Below are positions 14,505-21,756 of a stretch of 26,625 nt of DNA, one piece after another (the stretch's first letter is position 1; each line of letters opens with the position of its first letter). The notes under the pieces are model-generated. The model ran no database searches and was not told the DNA's origin. It worked only from the letters and a program-made list of their open reading frames with translations. Made by a program: the position numbers and the translations under genes. Source of the DNA: an uncultured Clostridia bacterium (lineage in GTDB: Bacteria; Bacillota; Clostridia; TANB77; CAG-508). The stretch spans positions 1 to 26,625 of the forward strand of contig CAPNDH010000018.1 of the NCBI GenBank assembly GCA_948664205.1, read 5' to 3'.

Positions 14505-15251
14505 ATGATATATAAAATTACAAATAATAATGATTTAAATAAAATATTGCCACTTTTTCAAGATATTAGATTTTATATGGGGCATAGTGTTTTAGATGGA
14601 GTTATGGGAGAAGCATATGTAGATAATATTACAAATCCTAAAATTGCATTTTTAGTAGTTAGAAGTTACTGCTTTATTAGTGGAACTATAGAAAAGGAAA
14701 GCTTAAAACAAATAATTGATAAAAACTTCAAGAATTATAAATTGATACCAAGTAATAATATCTCTAAACAACTTGAAGAAATATACAATAATGATATTCA
14801 TAAATCGCAAAGATATTCAATAAAAAAAGATGTTGAATTCGATAAAAATAAATTAAAGGAAATGGCAAATGCTTTAGAAAGCAATTTTAAAATTATTAAA
14901 ATTGACCAAGCTTTAGCAGATAGAATAAGAAAAGAAAAATTTATAAATATAACAGACGATTATAAGAATTATGGAATTGGCTTTTGTTGTATGTATAATA
15001 ATAAAATAATAGGTGTAGCTTCATCAAATATATTTTATAAAGATGGAATTGAAGTAAATATTAAAGTTGAAGAACAATATAGAAGAGAAGGCATTGCTAC
15101 AGCTATGGCATCAAAATTAATTCTTGAATGTCTAGAACAAAACAAAAAAATAAGTTGGGATGCTGCTAGTATGAATTCTGTAGGTTTAGCACAAAAACTA
15201 GGTTTTAAATATGATTCTACTTATCATTTTTATAGTTTTAATCAAATTTAA
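14505..15251 (+). CDS. GNAT family N-acetyltransferase
   Basis: 248 residues. The C-terminal half (about 140-245) is a GNAT fold: GIGFCCMYNNKIIGVASSNI, then VNIKVEEQYRREGIATAMAS with the acetyl-CoA-binding R/Q-x-x-G-x-A pattern (RREGIA), then SWDAASMNSVGLAQKLGFKY. The longer N-terminal half, with LFQDIRFYMGHSVLDGVMGE, fits the two-domain GNAT_acetyltran family of Bacillota. It should transfer an acetyl group from acetyl-CoA to an amine; the acceptor is unknown. AGGAGGTAAAAATG is an ideal start. It is a single-gene unit divergent from the ABC transporter operon and closed by a hairpin terminator. Confidence 0.9.
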   Translation: MIYKITNNNDLNKILPLFQDIRFYMGHSVLDGVMGEAYVDNITNPKIAFLVVRSYCFISGTIEKESLKQIIDKNFKNYKLIPSNNISKQLEEIYNNDIHKSQRYSIKKDVEFDKNKLKEMANALESNFKIIKIDQALADRIRKEKFINITDDYKNYGIGFCCMYNNKIIGVASSNIFYKDGIEVNIKVEEQYRREGIATAMASKLILECLEQNKKISWDAASMNSVGLAQKLGFKYDSTYHFYSFNQI

Positions 15252-15307
15252 TATATATCAATTACAATTTTTATTAATTCTATATATCTTTTAATAAAAT
15301 TTATATA

Positions 15308-15343
15308 AGAGACCTTTTATGATATACTTCATAAATAGTCTCT
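15308..15343 (+). terminator. terminator after GNAT gene
   Basis: AGAGACCTTTTATGA (15308-15322) pairs with TCATAAATAGTCTCT (15329-15343) apart from two central bases; TACTTTTTACCTTT follows on the plus strand. It lies 57 bases after the GNAT stop and just beyond the end of the convergent methyltransferase gene. Confidence 0.72.
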
Positions 15344-15374
15344 ACTTTTTACCTTTAATATTTGCTATTAATAC

Positions 15375-15851
15375 TTATTCTATATTATCTTGTAGTTCTA
15401 ATTTTAATAATTTTTCCTTTATATCTAATCCCCCTGCATATCCTACTAACTTTTTATTACTTCCTATTACTCTGTGGCATGGTACTACTATCATAATTGG
15501 ATTGTTATGGTTTGCTCCTCCTACTGCTCTTGAGGCTTTTTCGTTTCCTATTTGTTTTGCTATTTGTCCATAAGTTCTTGTTTCTCCATATGGTATTTCT
15601 AGTAGTGCCTTCCATACTTTTTCTTGGAACTTAGTTCCTTTTATTAATAGTGGTAGTGTAAAGTTTTTTCTTTTTCCTTCTAAGTATTCTGATATTTGTT
15701 CATAAGCTTTTTTTATTAATTTTGTTTCTACTCTTTCTCCTTTAGGATATTCACTATTTGCTTTTACTGTTTCTATTCTTGAAATTTTGTTTTCTTTTTC
15801 TACTATTATAAGTGTTCCTATTTTTGTTTTATATGTATTCCAATATTCCAT
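15375..15851 (-). CDS. ogt: methylated-DNA--protein-cysteine S-methyltransferase
   Basis: 158 residues, the normal single-domain size. It removes methyl or alkyl groups from O6-alkylguanine (and O4-thymine) in DNA by transferring them to its own cysteine. The active-site motif IVVPCHRVIGSNKKLVGYAG (around residue 121-140) has the acceptor Cys, and the DNA-binding helix-turn-helix region FQEKVWKALLEIPYGETRTYGQIA (given here as GETRTYGQIAKQIGNEKA plus ASRAVGGANHNNP) carries the expected Tyr and the Arg finger. The N-terminal domain starts MEYWNTYKTKIGTLIIVEK. ATG is preceded by AAGGAG with seven-base spacing. The symbol ogt is by family; no Ada-type regulatory domain is fused. Confidence 0.95.
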   Translation of the reverse strand: MEYWNTYKTKIGTLIIVEKENKISRIETVKANSEYPKGERVETKLIKKAYEQISEYLEGKRKNFTLPLLIKGTKFQEKVWKALLEIPYGETRTYGQIAKQIGNEKASRAVGGANHNNPIMIVVPCHRVIGSNKKLVGYAGGLDIKEKLLKLELQDNIE

Positions 15852-15908
15852 TTTCTACTCCTTTTAATTTAATTAATTTTCTAAATTTATTTTGAAATTA
15901 TATTAGTA

Positions 15909-15946
15909 AACAATAAACAAGTAGATGATACTACTTGTTTATTGTT
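15909..15946 (-). terminator. terminator after HAD nucleotidase gene
   Basis: AACAATAAACAAGTAG (15909-15924) pairs perfectly with CTACTTGTTTATTGTT (15931-15946), 16 bp with a 6-base loop, three bases after the stop codon at 15950 on the minus strand. The T-run after it (TTTACTAATATAAT) is weak. Confidence 0.75.
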
Positions 15947-15949
15947 ATA

Positions 15950-16429
15950 TTATTCATATAATGCTTTGATTTTTTTATAGAATTTCCATATATCTTCTAA
16001 ATTCCGTGCATTTTCATACTTTTGGCTTACTTTTAAATCAGATAAAAATAACCCATGACAACCTTTTTTATTGCAATCTTCTAAATTTACTTCATTATCA
16101 TCTACTAATATAGCTGGAATAAATGGATATATATAAGATGATTTTTTTTGATCATATGGAACATATATTATATCACTATAAGCATTTTGTGGTATTTTGT
16201 TAAGCCATATACTTTTTTCTTTTGTAACCCCTATTCTATTAATTACTTTTGTTAAAATAATAACATAGCATTCTTCATTTATCCGTTGCATTATTTCACA
16301 AATGCCATCTCTTATTGGTATATCTATATAATACCCAGGAAGCCACATATTTTTACGTGCCTCTTTATCCTTTTCAAATAAATTCACAACACCATCTTCA
16401 TCAAAATAAACAATAAAATTATCTTTCAT
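15950..16429 (-). CDS. HAD-like 5'(3')-deoxyribonucleotidase family protein
   Basis: 159 residues. Motif I is YFDEDGVV (about residues 8-15), matching the DxDG pattern of the NT5C family with the nucleophile Asp and the acid/base Asp. Motif II is in CYVIILTKVI (Thr after the strand), and motif III AILVDDNEVNLEDCNKKG has the Mg-binding Asp pair. The family dephosphorylates (deoxy)nucleoside monophosphates, though many bacterial members are untested. The start at 16429 was chosen because AGGAGG is eight bases upstream; the in-frame ATG at 16450 would place that ribosome-binding site inside the gene. No regulatory neighbours; single gene with terminator. Confidence 0.78.
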   Translation of the reverse strand: MKDNFIVYFDEDGVVNLFEKDKEARKNMWLPGYYIDIPIRDGICEIMQRINEECYVIILTKVINRIGVTKEKSIWLNKIPQNAYSDIIYVPYDQKKSSYIYPFIPAILVDDNEVNLEDCNKKGCHGLFLSDLKVSQKYENARNLEDIWKFYKKIKALYE

Positions 16430-16460
16430 TTTTCTTCCTCCTATTTTCAATTTTGAATAC

Positions 16461-16488
16461 TTAAATTCAAGCTTACTCTTGAATTTAA
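16461..16488. repeat. 11-bp perfect inverted repeat upstream of HAD gene
   Basis: TTAAATTCAAG (16461-16471) and CTTGAATTTAA (16478-16488) around CTTACT. It lies about 30 bases before the HAD gene start and about 105 bases after the DUF3298 gene stop, both minus. No T-run follows on the minus strand, so it could be an operator or leader hairpin rather than a terminator. Confidence 0.5.
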
Positions 16489-16594
16489 AAATAGGTTTAC
16501 AGTTACTTTATATTTTTAATAAGTATACAATATTTTCATTTAAATTTCAATATTTTTTATTTTTTTATTTTTGTGTTCTACTTAAGGATCGTCT

Positions 16595-17239
16595 CTAGCG
16601 TGTGATTTTAATTAAAAACACTGGTATTCCACTTGAGTATGGTGCTATGTCGTATTGTCCAAAATATATTGCTATTGCAATTGGCGTTATATAGTAGCTA
16701 TTTAAATTAAACGTTTCTAATACTAGTTCACAGTAGTTTTCAAAGTATTGATTTTTTCCTTCTTCTATTTGTGTTTGTATTTGTTTGTTTATTTCTTTTA
16801 ATATGTCTATTGTATAATATGGGTTATTAGGGAAAAAGTATGATAGTGGTATTGTAGTTCCTTCTTTTAAATTCCAGTTTTGTGAAGTTCTAATTGTGTT
16901 TCCATGTGCTCCTCCTGTAAATTGATATTCGTCTTGATATAAACTTACAATAAATCCTTCATTATAAGTTATATGATATTCCGATATTACTTCATATACC
17001 ATAATAGGGTATCCATTTGCCTTATTATATTCATATACTTCTTTGGCATTTTCATATAAATCTGTTTTTACATATTTTTCTAAGTCAATTGCCTTCTTTT
17101 TATTGTAATTATTAAATATTTCTTTTCCATATGTATATTTAGAAGAAATCATTTGCGGATATTCTATTTTGTATGTAAGTATTACTGTATTTTTATATTT
17201 TAACTCTCCTTTTATTATTTTCTTTTCTATTTGATTCAT
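16595..17239 (-). CDS. DUF4163/DUF3298 (RsiV/PdaC-like) domain protein without signal peptide
   Basis: 214 residues. Residues about 17-95 resemble DUF4163 (TVILTYKIEYPQMISSKYTY); about 100-212 match DUF3298, with the signature YQFTGGAHGNTIRTSQNWNL, LKEGTTIPLSYFF and the terminal YFGQYDIAPYSSGIPVFLI. This pair of domains makes up the extracellular part of RsiV, the lysozyme-sensing anti-sigma-V factor, and the N-terminal part of PdaC. Here there is no signal peptide, no membrane helix and no sigma-binding or deacetylase domain, so the protein would be cytosolic as written. GGAGG with nine-base spacing supports the ATG at 17239, and no hydrophobic segment is encoded upstream. Role unknown. Confidence 0.82.
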   Translation of the reverse strand: MNQIEKKIIKGELKYKNTVILTYKIEYPQMISSKYTYGKEIFNNYNKKKAIDLEKYVKTDLYENAKEVYEYNKANGYPIMVYEVISEYHITYNEGFIVSLYQDEYQFTGGAHGNTIRTSQNWNLKEGTTIPLSYFFPNNPYYTIDILKEINKQIQTQIEEGKNQYFENYCELVLETFNLNSYYITPIAIAIYFGQYDIAPYSSGIPVFLIKITR

Positions 17240-17311
17240 AGCATAAAACCTCCTAGTATACTATATGAGTATAAATATTTTTTGTTTCTTTCATTAAATT
17301 CAAATATTGTA

Positions 17312-17340
17312 TTGTTTTTTACATAATTTTGTATTATAAT
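17312..17340 (+). promoter_or_regulatory. sigma-A promoter for HD-domain gene
   Basis: TTGTTT (17312-17317) and a perfect TATAAT (17335-17340) with a 17-base spacer. The leader to the chosen ATG is about 75 bases. Confidence 0.6.
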
Positions 17341-17422
17341 CTATGCAATAACAATTATGAAGTCCTCTTTGCAGTTTAATGTGTACTTCATTGTAAAGAA
17401 AATTTTAAGGAGGAAAATGTTT

Positions 17423-18055
17423 ATGGAAAAAAGTGAGTTAACGAGTTTTTATACTGTAATTGATTTTTACGACAATCTTTCTGTTTTAAAAGAAAAAGAA
17501 CGGACAGGATGGATAAAGTGGAATGTTACAGGTAGGCGTGAATCAGTTAATGATCATACTACGAGTGCTCAACATTTAGCCTGGGCTCTTTATTCTGAAT
17601 ATGATATCGATGTAAATATTGAACATGTAATTGCAATGCTTTCTTTTCATGAACCTGGCGAATCAAAAATTGGAGATATTACTCCTTATGATGGCATTAG
17701 TCCTAAATCCAAAGCTAAACGTGAAAGAGAGGCTGTTGTCTCTATTTGCTCTAATTTAAAAAAGAGGCATATCCTTTTAGCTCTTTTTGATGAGTTTGAG
17801 GCTAAAGAGACACCAGAAGCTAAGTTTGCTTACCTTTGCGATAAGTTAGACTGTGACTTACAAGCTAGGTTGTACTCTAATGCAGGTCGTTGTAGTATTG
17901 AAAAAGCCACTTACGAGATGGCAAGTATTGATGAAATTCAGAAAATCATAGAGAATGGTGCAAAAACAGTTTGGGATGTTTTTTGGCAGGCAGATAAGCC
18001 AAAATATGATGGCACTTATTTGGAGAATTTCTTTGCTATGCTCAAAGATGTTTAA
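17423..18055 (+). CDS. HD-domain phosphohydrolase (HD_3 / YfbR-like)
   Basis: About 210 residues. The metal-binding histidines fit the HD_3 family: RRESVNDHTTSAQHLAWALY gives the first His residues, AMLSFHEPGESKIGDITPYD the central motif, and AYLCDKLDCDLQAR the later Asp. The central motif has HE where the family name motif is HD; the neighbouring GD pair is kept. Some Bacillota members of this family also show HE, so activity is not ruled out. Related YfbR enzymes are 5'-deoxynucleotidases; the substrate here is a guess. AAGGAGG is nine bases before the ATG at 17423 (three before the ATG at 17417). By eye its codons are less AT-rich than those of its neighbours, which may mean recent acquisition. 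Confidence 0.85.
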   Translation: MEKSELTSFYTVIDFYDNLSVLKEKERTGWIKWNVTGRRESVNDHTTSAQHLAWALYSEYDIDVNIEHVIAMLSFHEPGESKIGDITPYDGISPKSKAKREREAVVSICSNLKKRHILLALFDEFEAKETPEAKFAYLCDKLDCDLQARLYSNAGRCSIEKATYEMASIDEIQKIIENGAKTVWDVFWQADKPKYDGTYLENFFAMLKDV

Positions 18056-18058
18056 ACG

Positions 18059-18098
18059 AAACAATAACGATTGATTAAAAAATCAATCGTTATTGTTT
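18059..18098. terminator. bidirectional terminator between convergent genes
   Basis: AAACAATAACGATTGATT (18059-18076) pairs perfectly with AATCAATCGTTATTGTTT (18081-18098) around AAAA; TTTTGTTATATTT follows on the plus strand. It sits between the HD gene stop (18055) and the WG-repeat gene stop (18101) and can end both. Confidence 0.92.
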
Positions 18099-18100
18099 TG

Positions 18101-19657
18101 TTATATTTCTATATTTGTATTTATTTCATTTGATTGTACATTTGAACTTACTGGTTCTGTATTCGTTGTATTTGTTTGTACAGTATTGGTTGTTTCATTT
18201 GTAGTTGTATTTGTGTTCATATTCATATCTATGTCAACAGTTGGATTATCTTTATATTCGTTTTCATTATATCTCCATAAATCTGGGTTAACCCATTGTT
18301 CTATATGTTGTATAAGATCGTATGACTTTCCGTCTATAATCATAGTATATTGCTCTTGTCCATCAGAAACTACTGAATATACAGAATCTAATCTTAATGG
18401 TACCATTTCTTGACCTTTATAATTTACAACTCCATAATATTGTAATTTTCCGTTATTTATGTCATATTGTTTACATACAACTATACCCTTAACATCTGGT
18501 ATTATTAATATATTATTTGCATTTTTGCTAGAGCTTCCATTTCCTGATATACAACCTAATGTATAGTATTCTACTGGTAAAATTTTCTCACCTTTTATAT
18601 TAAACAATCCCCATAATCCATTTTGTTTTACTGGAATTGCATTATTAAATAATATATATTTATTTTTTATATCATTTGTTGGGAATTGAGTGCTATCTAT
18701 TCCTATTTCATCATATTCTAGGTATATTAATATCTTACCATTTTTTTCGATTACTCCTTTTTTATTGTTTGATGTTGCCATATATAAGTTTAAGTCTTTA
18801 TCTATTTGTTTTAATGCATCGTATTGAGGGCTAACCTTTGTATCTCCTTCAGAAGTTATGATTCCAACTTTATTTTCTTCAGTTTTTACTATAAATTCTT
18901 CTGAGCCTTCATTAAATTCAATGTCTGTATATTTCATTCCTACAATTTCTTTATCTTGTAAATTATGAATTCCATATTTTATATTTCTATTTGAAGCACT
19001 TTTATCTGTATTATCAACATTTTGCACTACTAATAATCCATATAATAATGCTTTTTGATTATTAAAGTTTTGTGCTATTGCTGCATCTTTATATTTAGAT
19101 ACATAATAGTTTGTTAAATATGGTAATGTATATATTGTAATTTCATTTTCTTCCTTACTATAAACAAATTGAAGATTACATGCTAAATTTAAACCTTTTG
19201 TGCTTATATATAATTTTCCATTAGTTGATTTTCTTATTGGCTCATCTATTGTAAAATAAGTATAATCTAAATCATCTACTGGAGTTTTATAAATTTTAGT
19301 TTCTCCATTTTCAAAAGTTACAACTTCATTTGTTCCTTCTAAATAGCATTGATTCTTATCTTCAGTATATTGTTTATATCCACCATTATAATATTTATAC
19401 CCAATTAATTCAGCTATATCTGGTAATGAAATATATACATTGTCGCCTTCGTATAAGAATAAATCAGTTTGCATTGTTTTAGTTGATATTGCTTTTCCAT
19501 CTATATTAAATTTAAATTGAGCTTCTTTTAAATAATAAATACTCACAAATAGTGCAATACTTACAATTAATAAAAATACTATTAATGCTATTATTATTGC
19601 CATTGCTTTCTTACTTTTCCTTTGTTTTTCTTCCATGTTAGTTCCAATTATATCCAT
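18101..19657 (-). CDS. membrane-anchored WG-repeat protein
   Basis: 518 residues. A membrane helix is at about 19-42 after a basic KQRKSKKA segment. Residues about 50-170 resemble a copper-amine-oxidase-N-like stalk domain (YEGDNVYISLPDIAELIGYK, KLYISTKGLNLACNLQF). Then come WG-type repeats of about 35-45 residues: KYGIHNLQDKEIVGMKYTDI, KVGIITSEGDTKVSPQYDAL, KKGVIEKNGKILIYLEYDEI, LWGLFNIKGEKILPVEYYTL, and a weaker LQYYGVVNYKGQEMVPLRLD. The tail from about 475 is a low-complexity Asn/Thr stretch. WG repeats are beta-rich surface modules of unknown ligand. ATG has GAGGAGG six bases upstream. It follows tgt by 24 bases, so it is probably the last gene of the queA-tgt transcript. Confidence 0.88.
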   Translation of the reverse strand: MDIIGTNMEEKQRKSKKAMAIIIALIVFLLIVSIALFVSIYYLKEAQFKFNIDGKAISTKTMQTDLFLYEGDNVYISLPDIAELIGYKYYNGGYKQYTEDKNQCYLEGTNEVVTFENGETKIYKTPVDDLDYTYFTIDEPIRKSTNGKLYISTKGLNLACNLQFVYSKEENEITIYTLPYLTNYYVSKYKDAAIAQNFNNQKALLYGLLVVQNVDNTDKSASNRNIKYGIHNLQDKEIVGMKYTDIEFNEGSEEFIVKTEENKVGIITSEGDTKVSPQYDALKQIDKDLNLYMATSNNKKGVIEKNGKILIYLEYDEIGIDSTQFPTNDIKNKYILFNNAIPVKQNGLWGLFNIKGEKILPVEYYTLGCISGNGSSSKNANNILIIPDVKGIVVCKQYDINNGKLQYYGVVNYKGQEMVPLRLDSVYSVVSDGQEQYTMIIDGKSYDLIQHIEQWVNPDLWRYNENEYKDNPTVDIDMNMNTNTTTNETTNTVQTNTTNTEPVSSNVQSNEINTNIEI

Positions 19658-19681
19658 AACACCCTCCTCTTATGTGAAATA

Positions 19682-20809
19682 TTACTCTTCTCCATAATAT
19701 TTTTTATAAAATTCTTCTGCAAAAGTCCCTAAGTTATCATTCTCTATTTCTATTCTAACTCTTTCCATTAATTTAGTCAAGAACCTTAAATTATGTATTG
19801 ATAATAATCTGATTCCTAATATCTCGTTAGCCTTCACCAAGTGACGTATATATCCTCTTGTATAGTTTTTACAAGCATAACAATCACACTCATCATCTAG
19901 TGGTCCCCAATCTTTTTCATAAGTAGCATTTCTTACAACTACCTTTCCTTTAGAAGTCATAGCTGTGCCATTTCTTGCAATTCTAGTTGGAAGAACACAA
20001 TCACACATATCAATTCCAGCTTTAGCTGCTTCTATCAAATAATCTGGCGTACCTACACCCATCAAATATCTAGGCTTGTCCTTAGGCATAAGTGGAGTAG
20101 TATATCTTAATATATCTAAAAATTCTTCCTTAGGCTCGCCAACACTAATTCCACCAATAGCATACCCAGGTAAATCAAGCTCAATTAAATCTTTAGCACT
20201 TTGCTCTCTTAAGTCTTTATAAAAACCACCTTGAATAATTCCAAACAATCCTTGTTTATCAGTAGTAGTATGAGCCTCCTTGCAACGTTTAGCCCACCTA
20301 GTTGTTCTTTCCATAGAGTTCTTAGTATACTCATAAGTAGAAGGATATGGGCAACACTCATCAAAAGCCATAATAATATCTGCACCCAAATCCTCTTCAA
20401 TTTCCATTACACTTTCGGGCGTAAAAATATGTTTACTTCCATCTAAATGAGATTTAAACGTAACACCCTCTTCAGAAATAGTACGCAAATCTCCCAGACT
20501 AAACACTTGAAAACCTCCACTATCAGTAAGAATAGGTCTATCCCACCTCATAAAATTATGAAGACCACCGGCTTCTCTAACAATTTTGCTACCTGGTCTC
20601 AAATACAAATGATAAGTATTTGATAAAATTATTTGTGCTTCTACTTCTTCTTTAAGTTCTTCCGGTGTAAGTGATTTAACCGTTGCTTGAGTACCAACCG
20701 GCATAAAAATAGGTGTTTGAATGTCCCCATGAGGAGTATGAATAACCCCACGTCTCGCTCCAGTTTGTTTACATTCATGTAATAATTCATACGTAATTGC
20801 TTGCTTCAT
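19682..20809 (-). CDS. tgt: queuine tRNA-ribosyltransferase (tRNA-guanine transglycosylase)
   Basis: 375 residues, the normal bacterial size. It swaps guanine 34 of GUN-anticodon tRNAs for preQ1. Visible landmarks are TDSGGFQVFSL (Asp96, substrate pocket), the GGISVGEP loop (about 226-233), the nucleophile region DMCDCVLPTRIARNG, and the zinc site CDCYACKNY with a downstream His in LSIHNLRF (C-x-C-x2-C...H). All key residues are present. ATG follows AAGGAGAAAGAG. It should share a transcript with queA, the next enzyme of the queuosine pathway, but a Y1 transposase element lies between them and ends only a few bases before the tgt ribosome-binding site. Confidence 0.98.
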   Translation of the reverse strand: MKQAITYELLHECKQTGARRGVIHTPHGDIQTPIFMPVGTQATVKSLTPEELKEEVEAQIILSNTYHLYLRPGSKIVREAGGLHNFMRWDRPILTDSGGFQVFSLGDLRTISEEGVTFKSHLDGSKHIFTPESVMEIEEDLGADIIMAFDECCPYPSTYEYTKNSMERTTRWAKRCKEAHTTTDKQGLFGIIQGGFYKDLREQSAKDLIELDLPGYAIGGISVGEPKEEFLDILRYTTPLMPKDKPRYLMGVGTPDYLIEAAKAGIDMCDCVLPTRIARNGTAMTSKGKVVVRNATYEKDWGPLDDECDCYACKNYTRGYIRHLVKANEILGIRLLSIHNLRFLTKLMERVRIEIENDNLGTFAEEFYKKYYGEE

Positions 20810-20825
20810 CTCTTTCTCCTTTTTT

Positions 20826-20873
20826 GAGTCAAAAGGGACGGCCTTTTTTGACTCAAATGAGCCAAAAGGGACA
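20826..20873. repeat. left inverted end of RAYT element
   Basis: 48-bp end, inverse of 21703-21750 with two mismatches. It contains the hairpin GAGTCAAAA...TTTTGACTC and a second, weaker one (GACTCA/TGAGCC). Its outer edge is next to the tgt ribosome-binding site, so folding could affect tgt translation. Confidence 0.85.
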
Positions 20874-20887
20874 GCCCTCTTTACTAT

Positions 20888-21637
20888 TTATTTTAATATT
20901 CTTCTTACTTTTTCTTTATCTAATTCTAAATATTCTGCTATTTTTCTATTTGATAAGTTATATGTATTCTTTAGTTTTAAGCTAATATCTTTTAATGATT
21001 TATTGTTTGTTTTTAGTTCTATAAAATGTATTTTATTTTCAATTAAATATTGATTTATTGTATTATTAATATCTATATCTCTTTCTTCATCATCTTCTAT
21101 AAAATTCATATCTTTTAGTTCTTTAATAGTATGTATATTTATATATTCTTTTCTATTAACAAATATATTTATTAACATTTGTTCATTACTTTTATATAGA
21201 AATTTCTCATAGCTTGAAAATTTATAATCTTTTGCTTGTTTGCATATTCCTGCTTTTACTGGATTATTGTGTATGTATAATATACAATTATACATATGTC
21301 TTTCATCTTTTATTACTTGTGTTTTAAATCTATCCCTATACACATATCCTACTCTTGATTTATTTTTGTTGTAATAAATTGCATAAGATGTATTTAATTT
21401 ATGCATATACAAAGTCAATTTATTGATATCTTTTACTTCTATTAACATATGTGCATGATTATTCATCATACAATATGCTATTACATCTATTTTATATTCT
21501 TTTTTATATCTATTCATTAATTTAATATACTCATATTTTTCTTTTTCTTCGTAAAATATTTTTTCTTTATTTATTCCTTGTACCATTACATGGAATAATT
21601 TTTTACCTTCTAATAGGTTTCTAGCTAATCTAGGCAT
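20888..21637 (-). CDS. Y1 (REP-associated, IS200-like) tyrosine transposase
   Basis: About 249 residues. It begins MPRLARNLLEGKKLFHVMVQ, the usual Y1_Tnp opening. The HUH metal site is intact in CMMNNHAHMLIEV (HxH), and the catalytic-Tyr helix is in YNCILYIHNNPVKAGI, preceded by GYVYRDRFKTQVI. A C-terminal helix-turn-helix (SNRKIAEYLELDKEKVRRIL) is like that of RAYT subgroups with a DnaA-like tail. The start at 21637 has GGAAGAG upstream; the ATG at 21655 overlaps that site. The gene reads in the same direction as queA and tgt and has no obvious damage, so it may be active. Such transposases nick and move small hairpin repeats (REP/REPIN); related short repeats are present at 13580-13657. Confidence 0.93.
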   Translation of the reverse strand: MPRLARNLLEGKKLFHVMVQGINKEKIFYEEKEKYEYIKLMNRYKKEYKIDVIAYCMMNNHAHMLIEVKDINKLTLYMHKLNTSYAIYYNKNKSRVGYVYRDRFKTQVIKDERHMYNCILYIHNNPVKAGICKQAKDYKFSSYEKFLYKSNEQMLINIFVNRKEYINIHTIKELKDMNFIEDDEERDIDINNTINQYLIENKIHFIELKTNNKSLKDISLKLKNTYNLSNRKIAEYLELDKEKVRRILK

Positions 21638-21702
21638 AGCATCTCTTCCTTTCATTTTTAAATTGCCCCTATTTAATTAGCCCCTATTTTTTGTCAAAGG
21701 AG

Positions 21703-21750
21703 TGTCCCCTTTGGCTTATTTGAGTCAAAAAAGGCCGTCCCTTTTGACTC
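21703..21750. repeat. right inverted end of RAYT element
   Basis: 48-bp end, inverse of 20826-20873. Between it and the transposase gene lies a short stretch with two GCCCCTATTT-type repeats (21665-21675 and 21680-21689), which could be further transposase-binding units. The queA stop codon is seven bases beyond the outer edge. Confidence 0.85.
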
Positions 21751-21756
21751 GTTTTT

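Larger units (their letters stand above)
20826..21750 (-). mobile_element. Y1-transposase (RAYT/IS200-like) element with 48-bp inverted ends in queA-tgt operon
   Basis: The element spans from GAGTC at 20826 to GACTC at 21750. Its ends are inverted repeats of 48 bases (20826-20873 and 21703-21750): the outer 33 are identical, then two mismatches. Each end starts with GAGTCAAAAGGGACGGCC and folds back on TTTTTTGACTC, giving a hairpin, the form that Y1 transposases bind. One intact transposase gene lies inside. Poly-T tracts adjoin both ends (TTTTTT at 20820-20825; TTTTTTT at 21752-21758), which may be the target or coincidence, since IS200-type elements do not usually duplicate their target. 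Confidence 0.85.
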
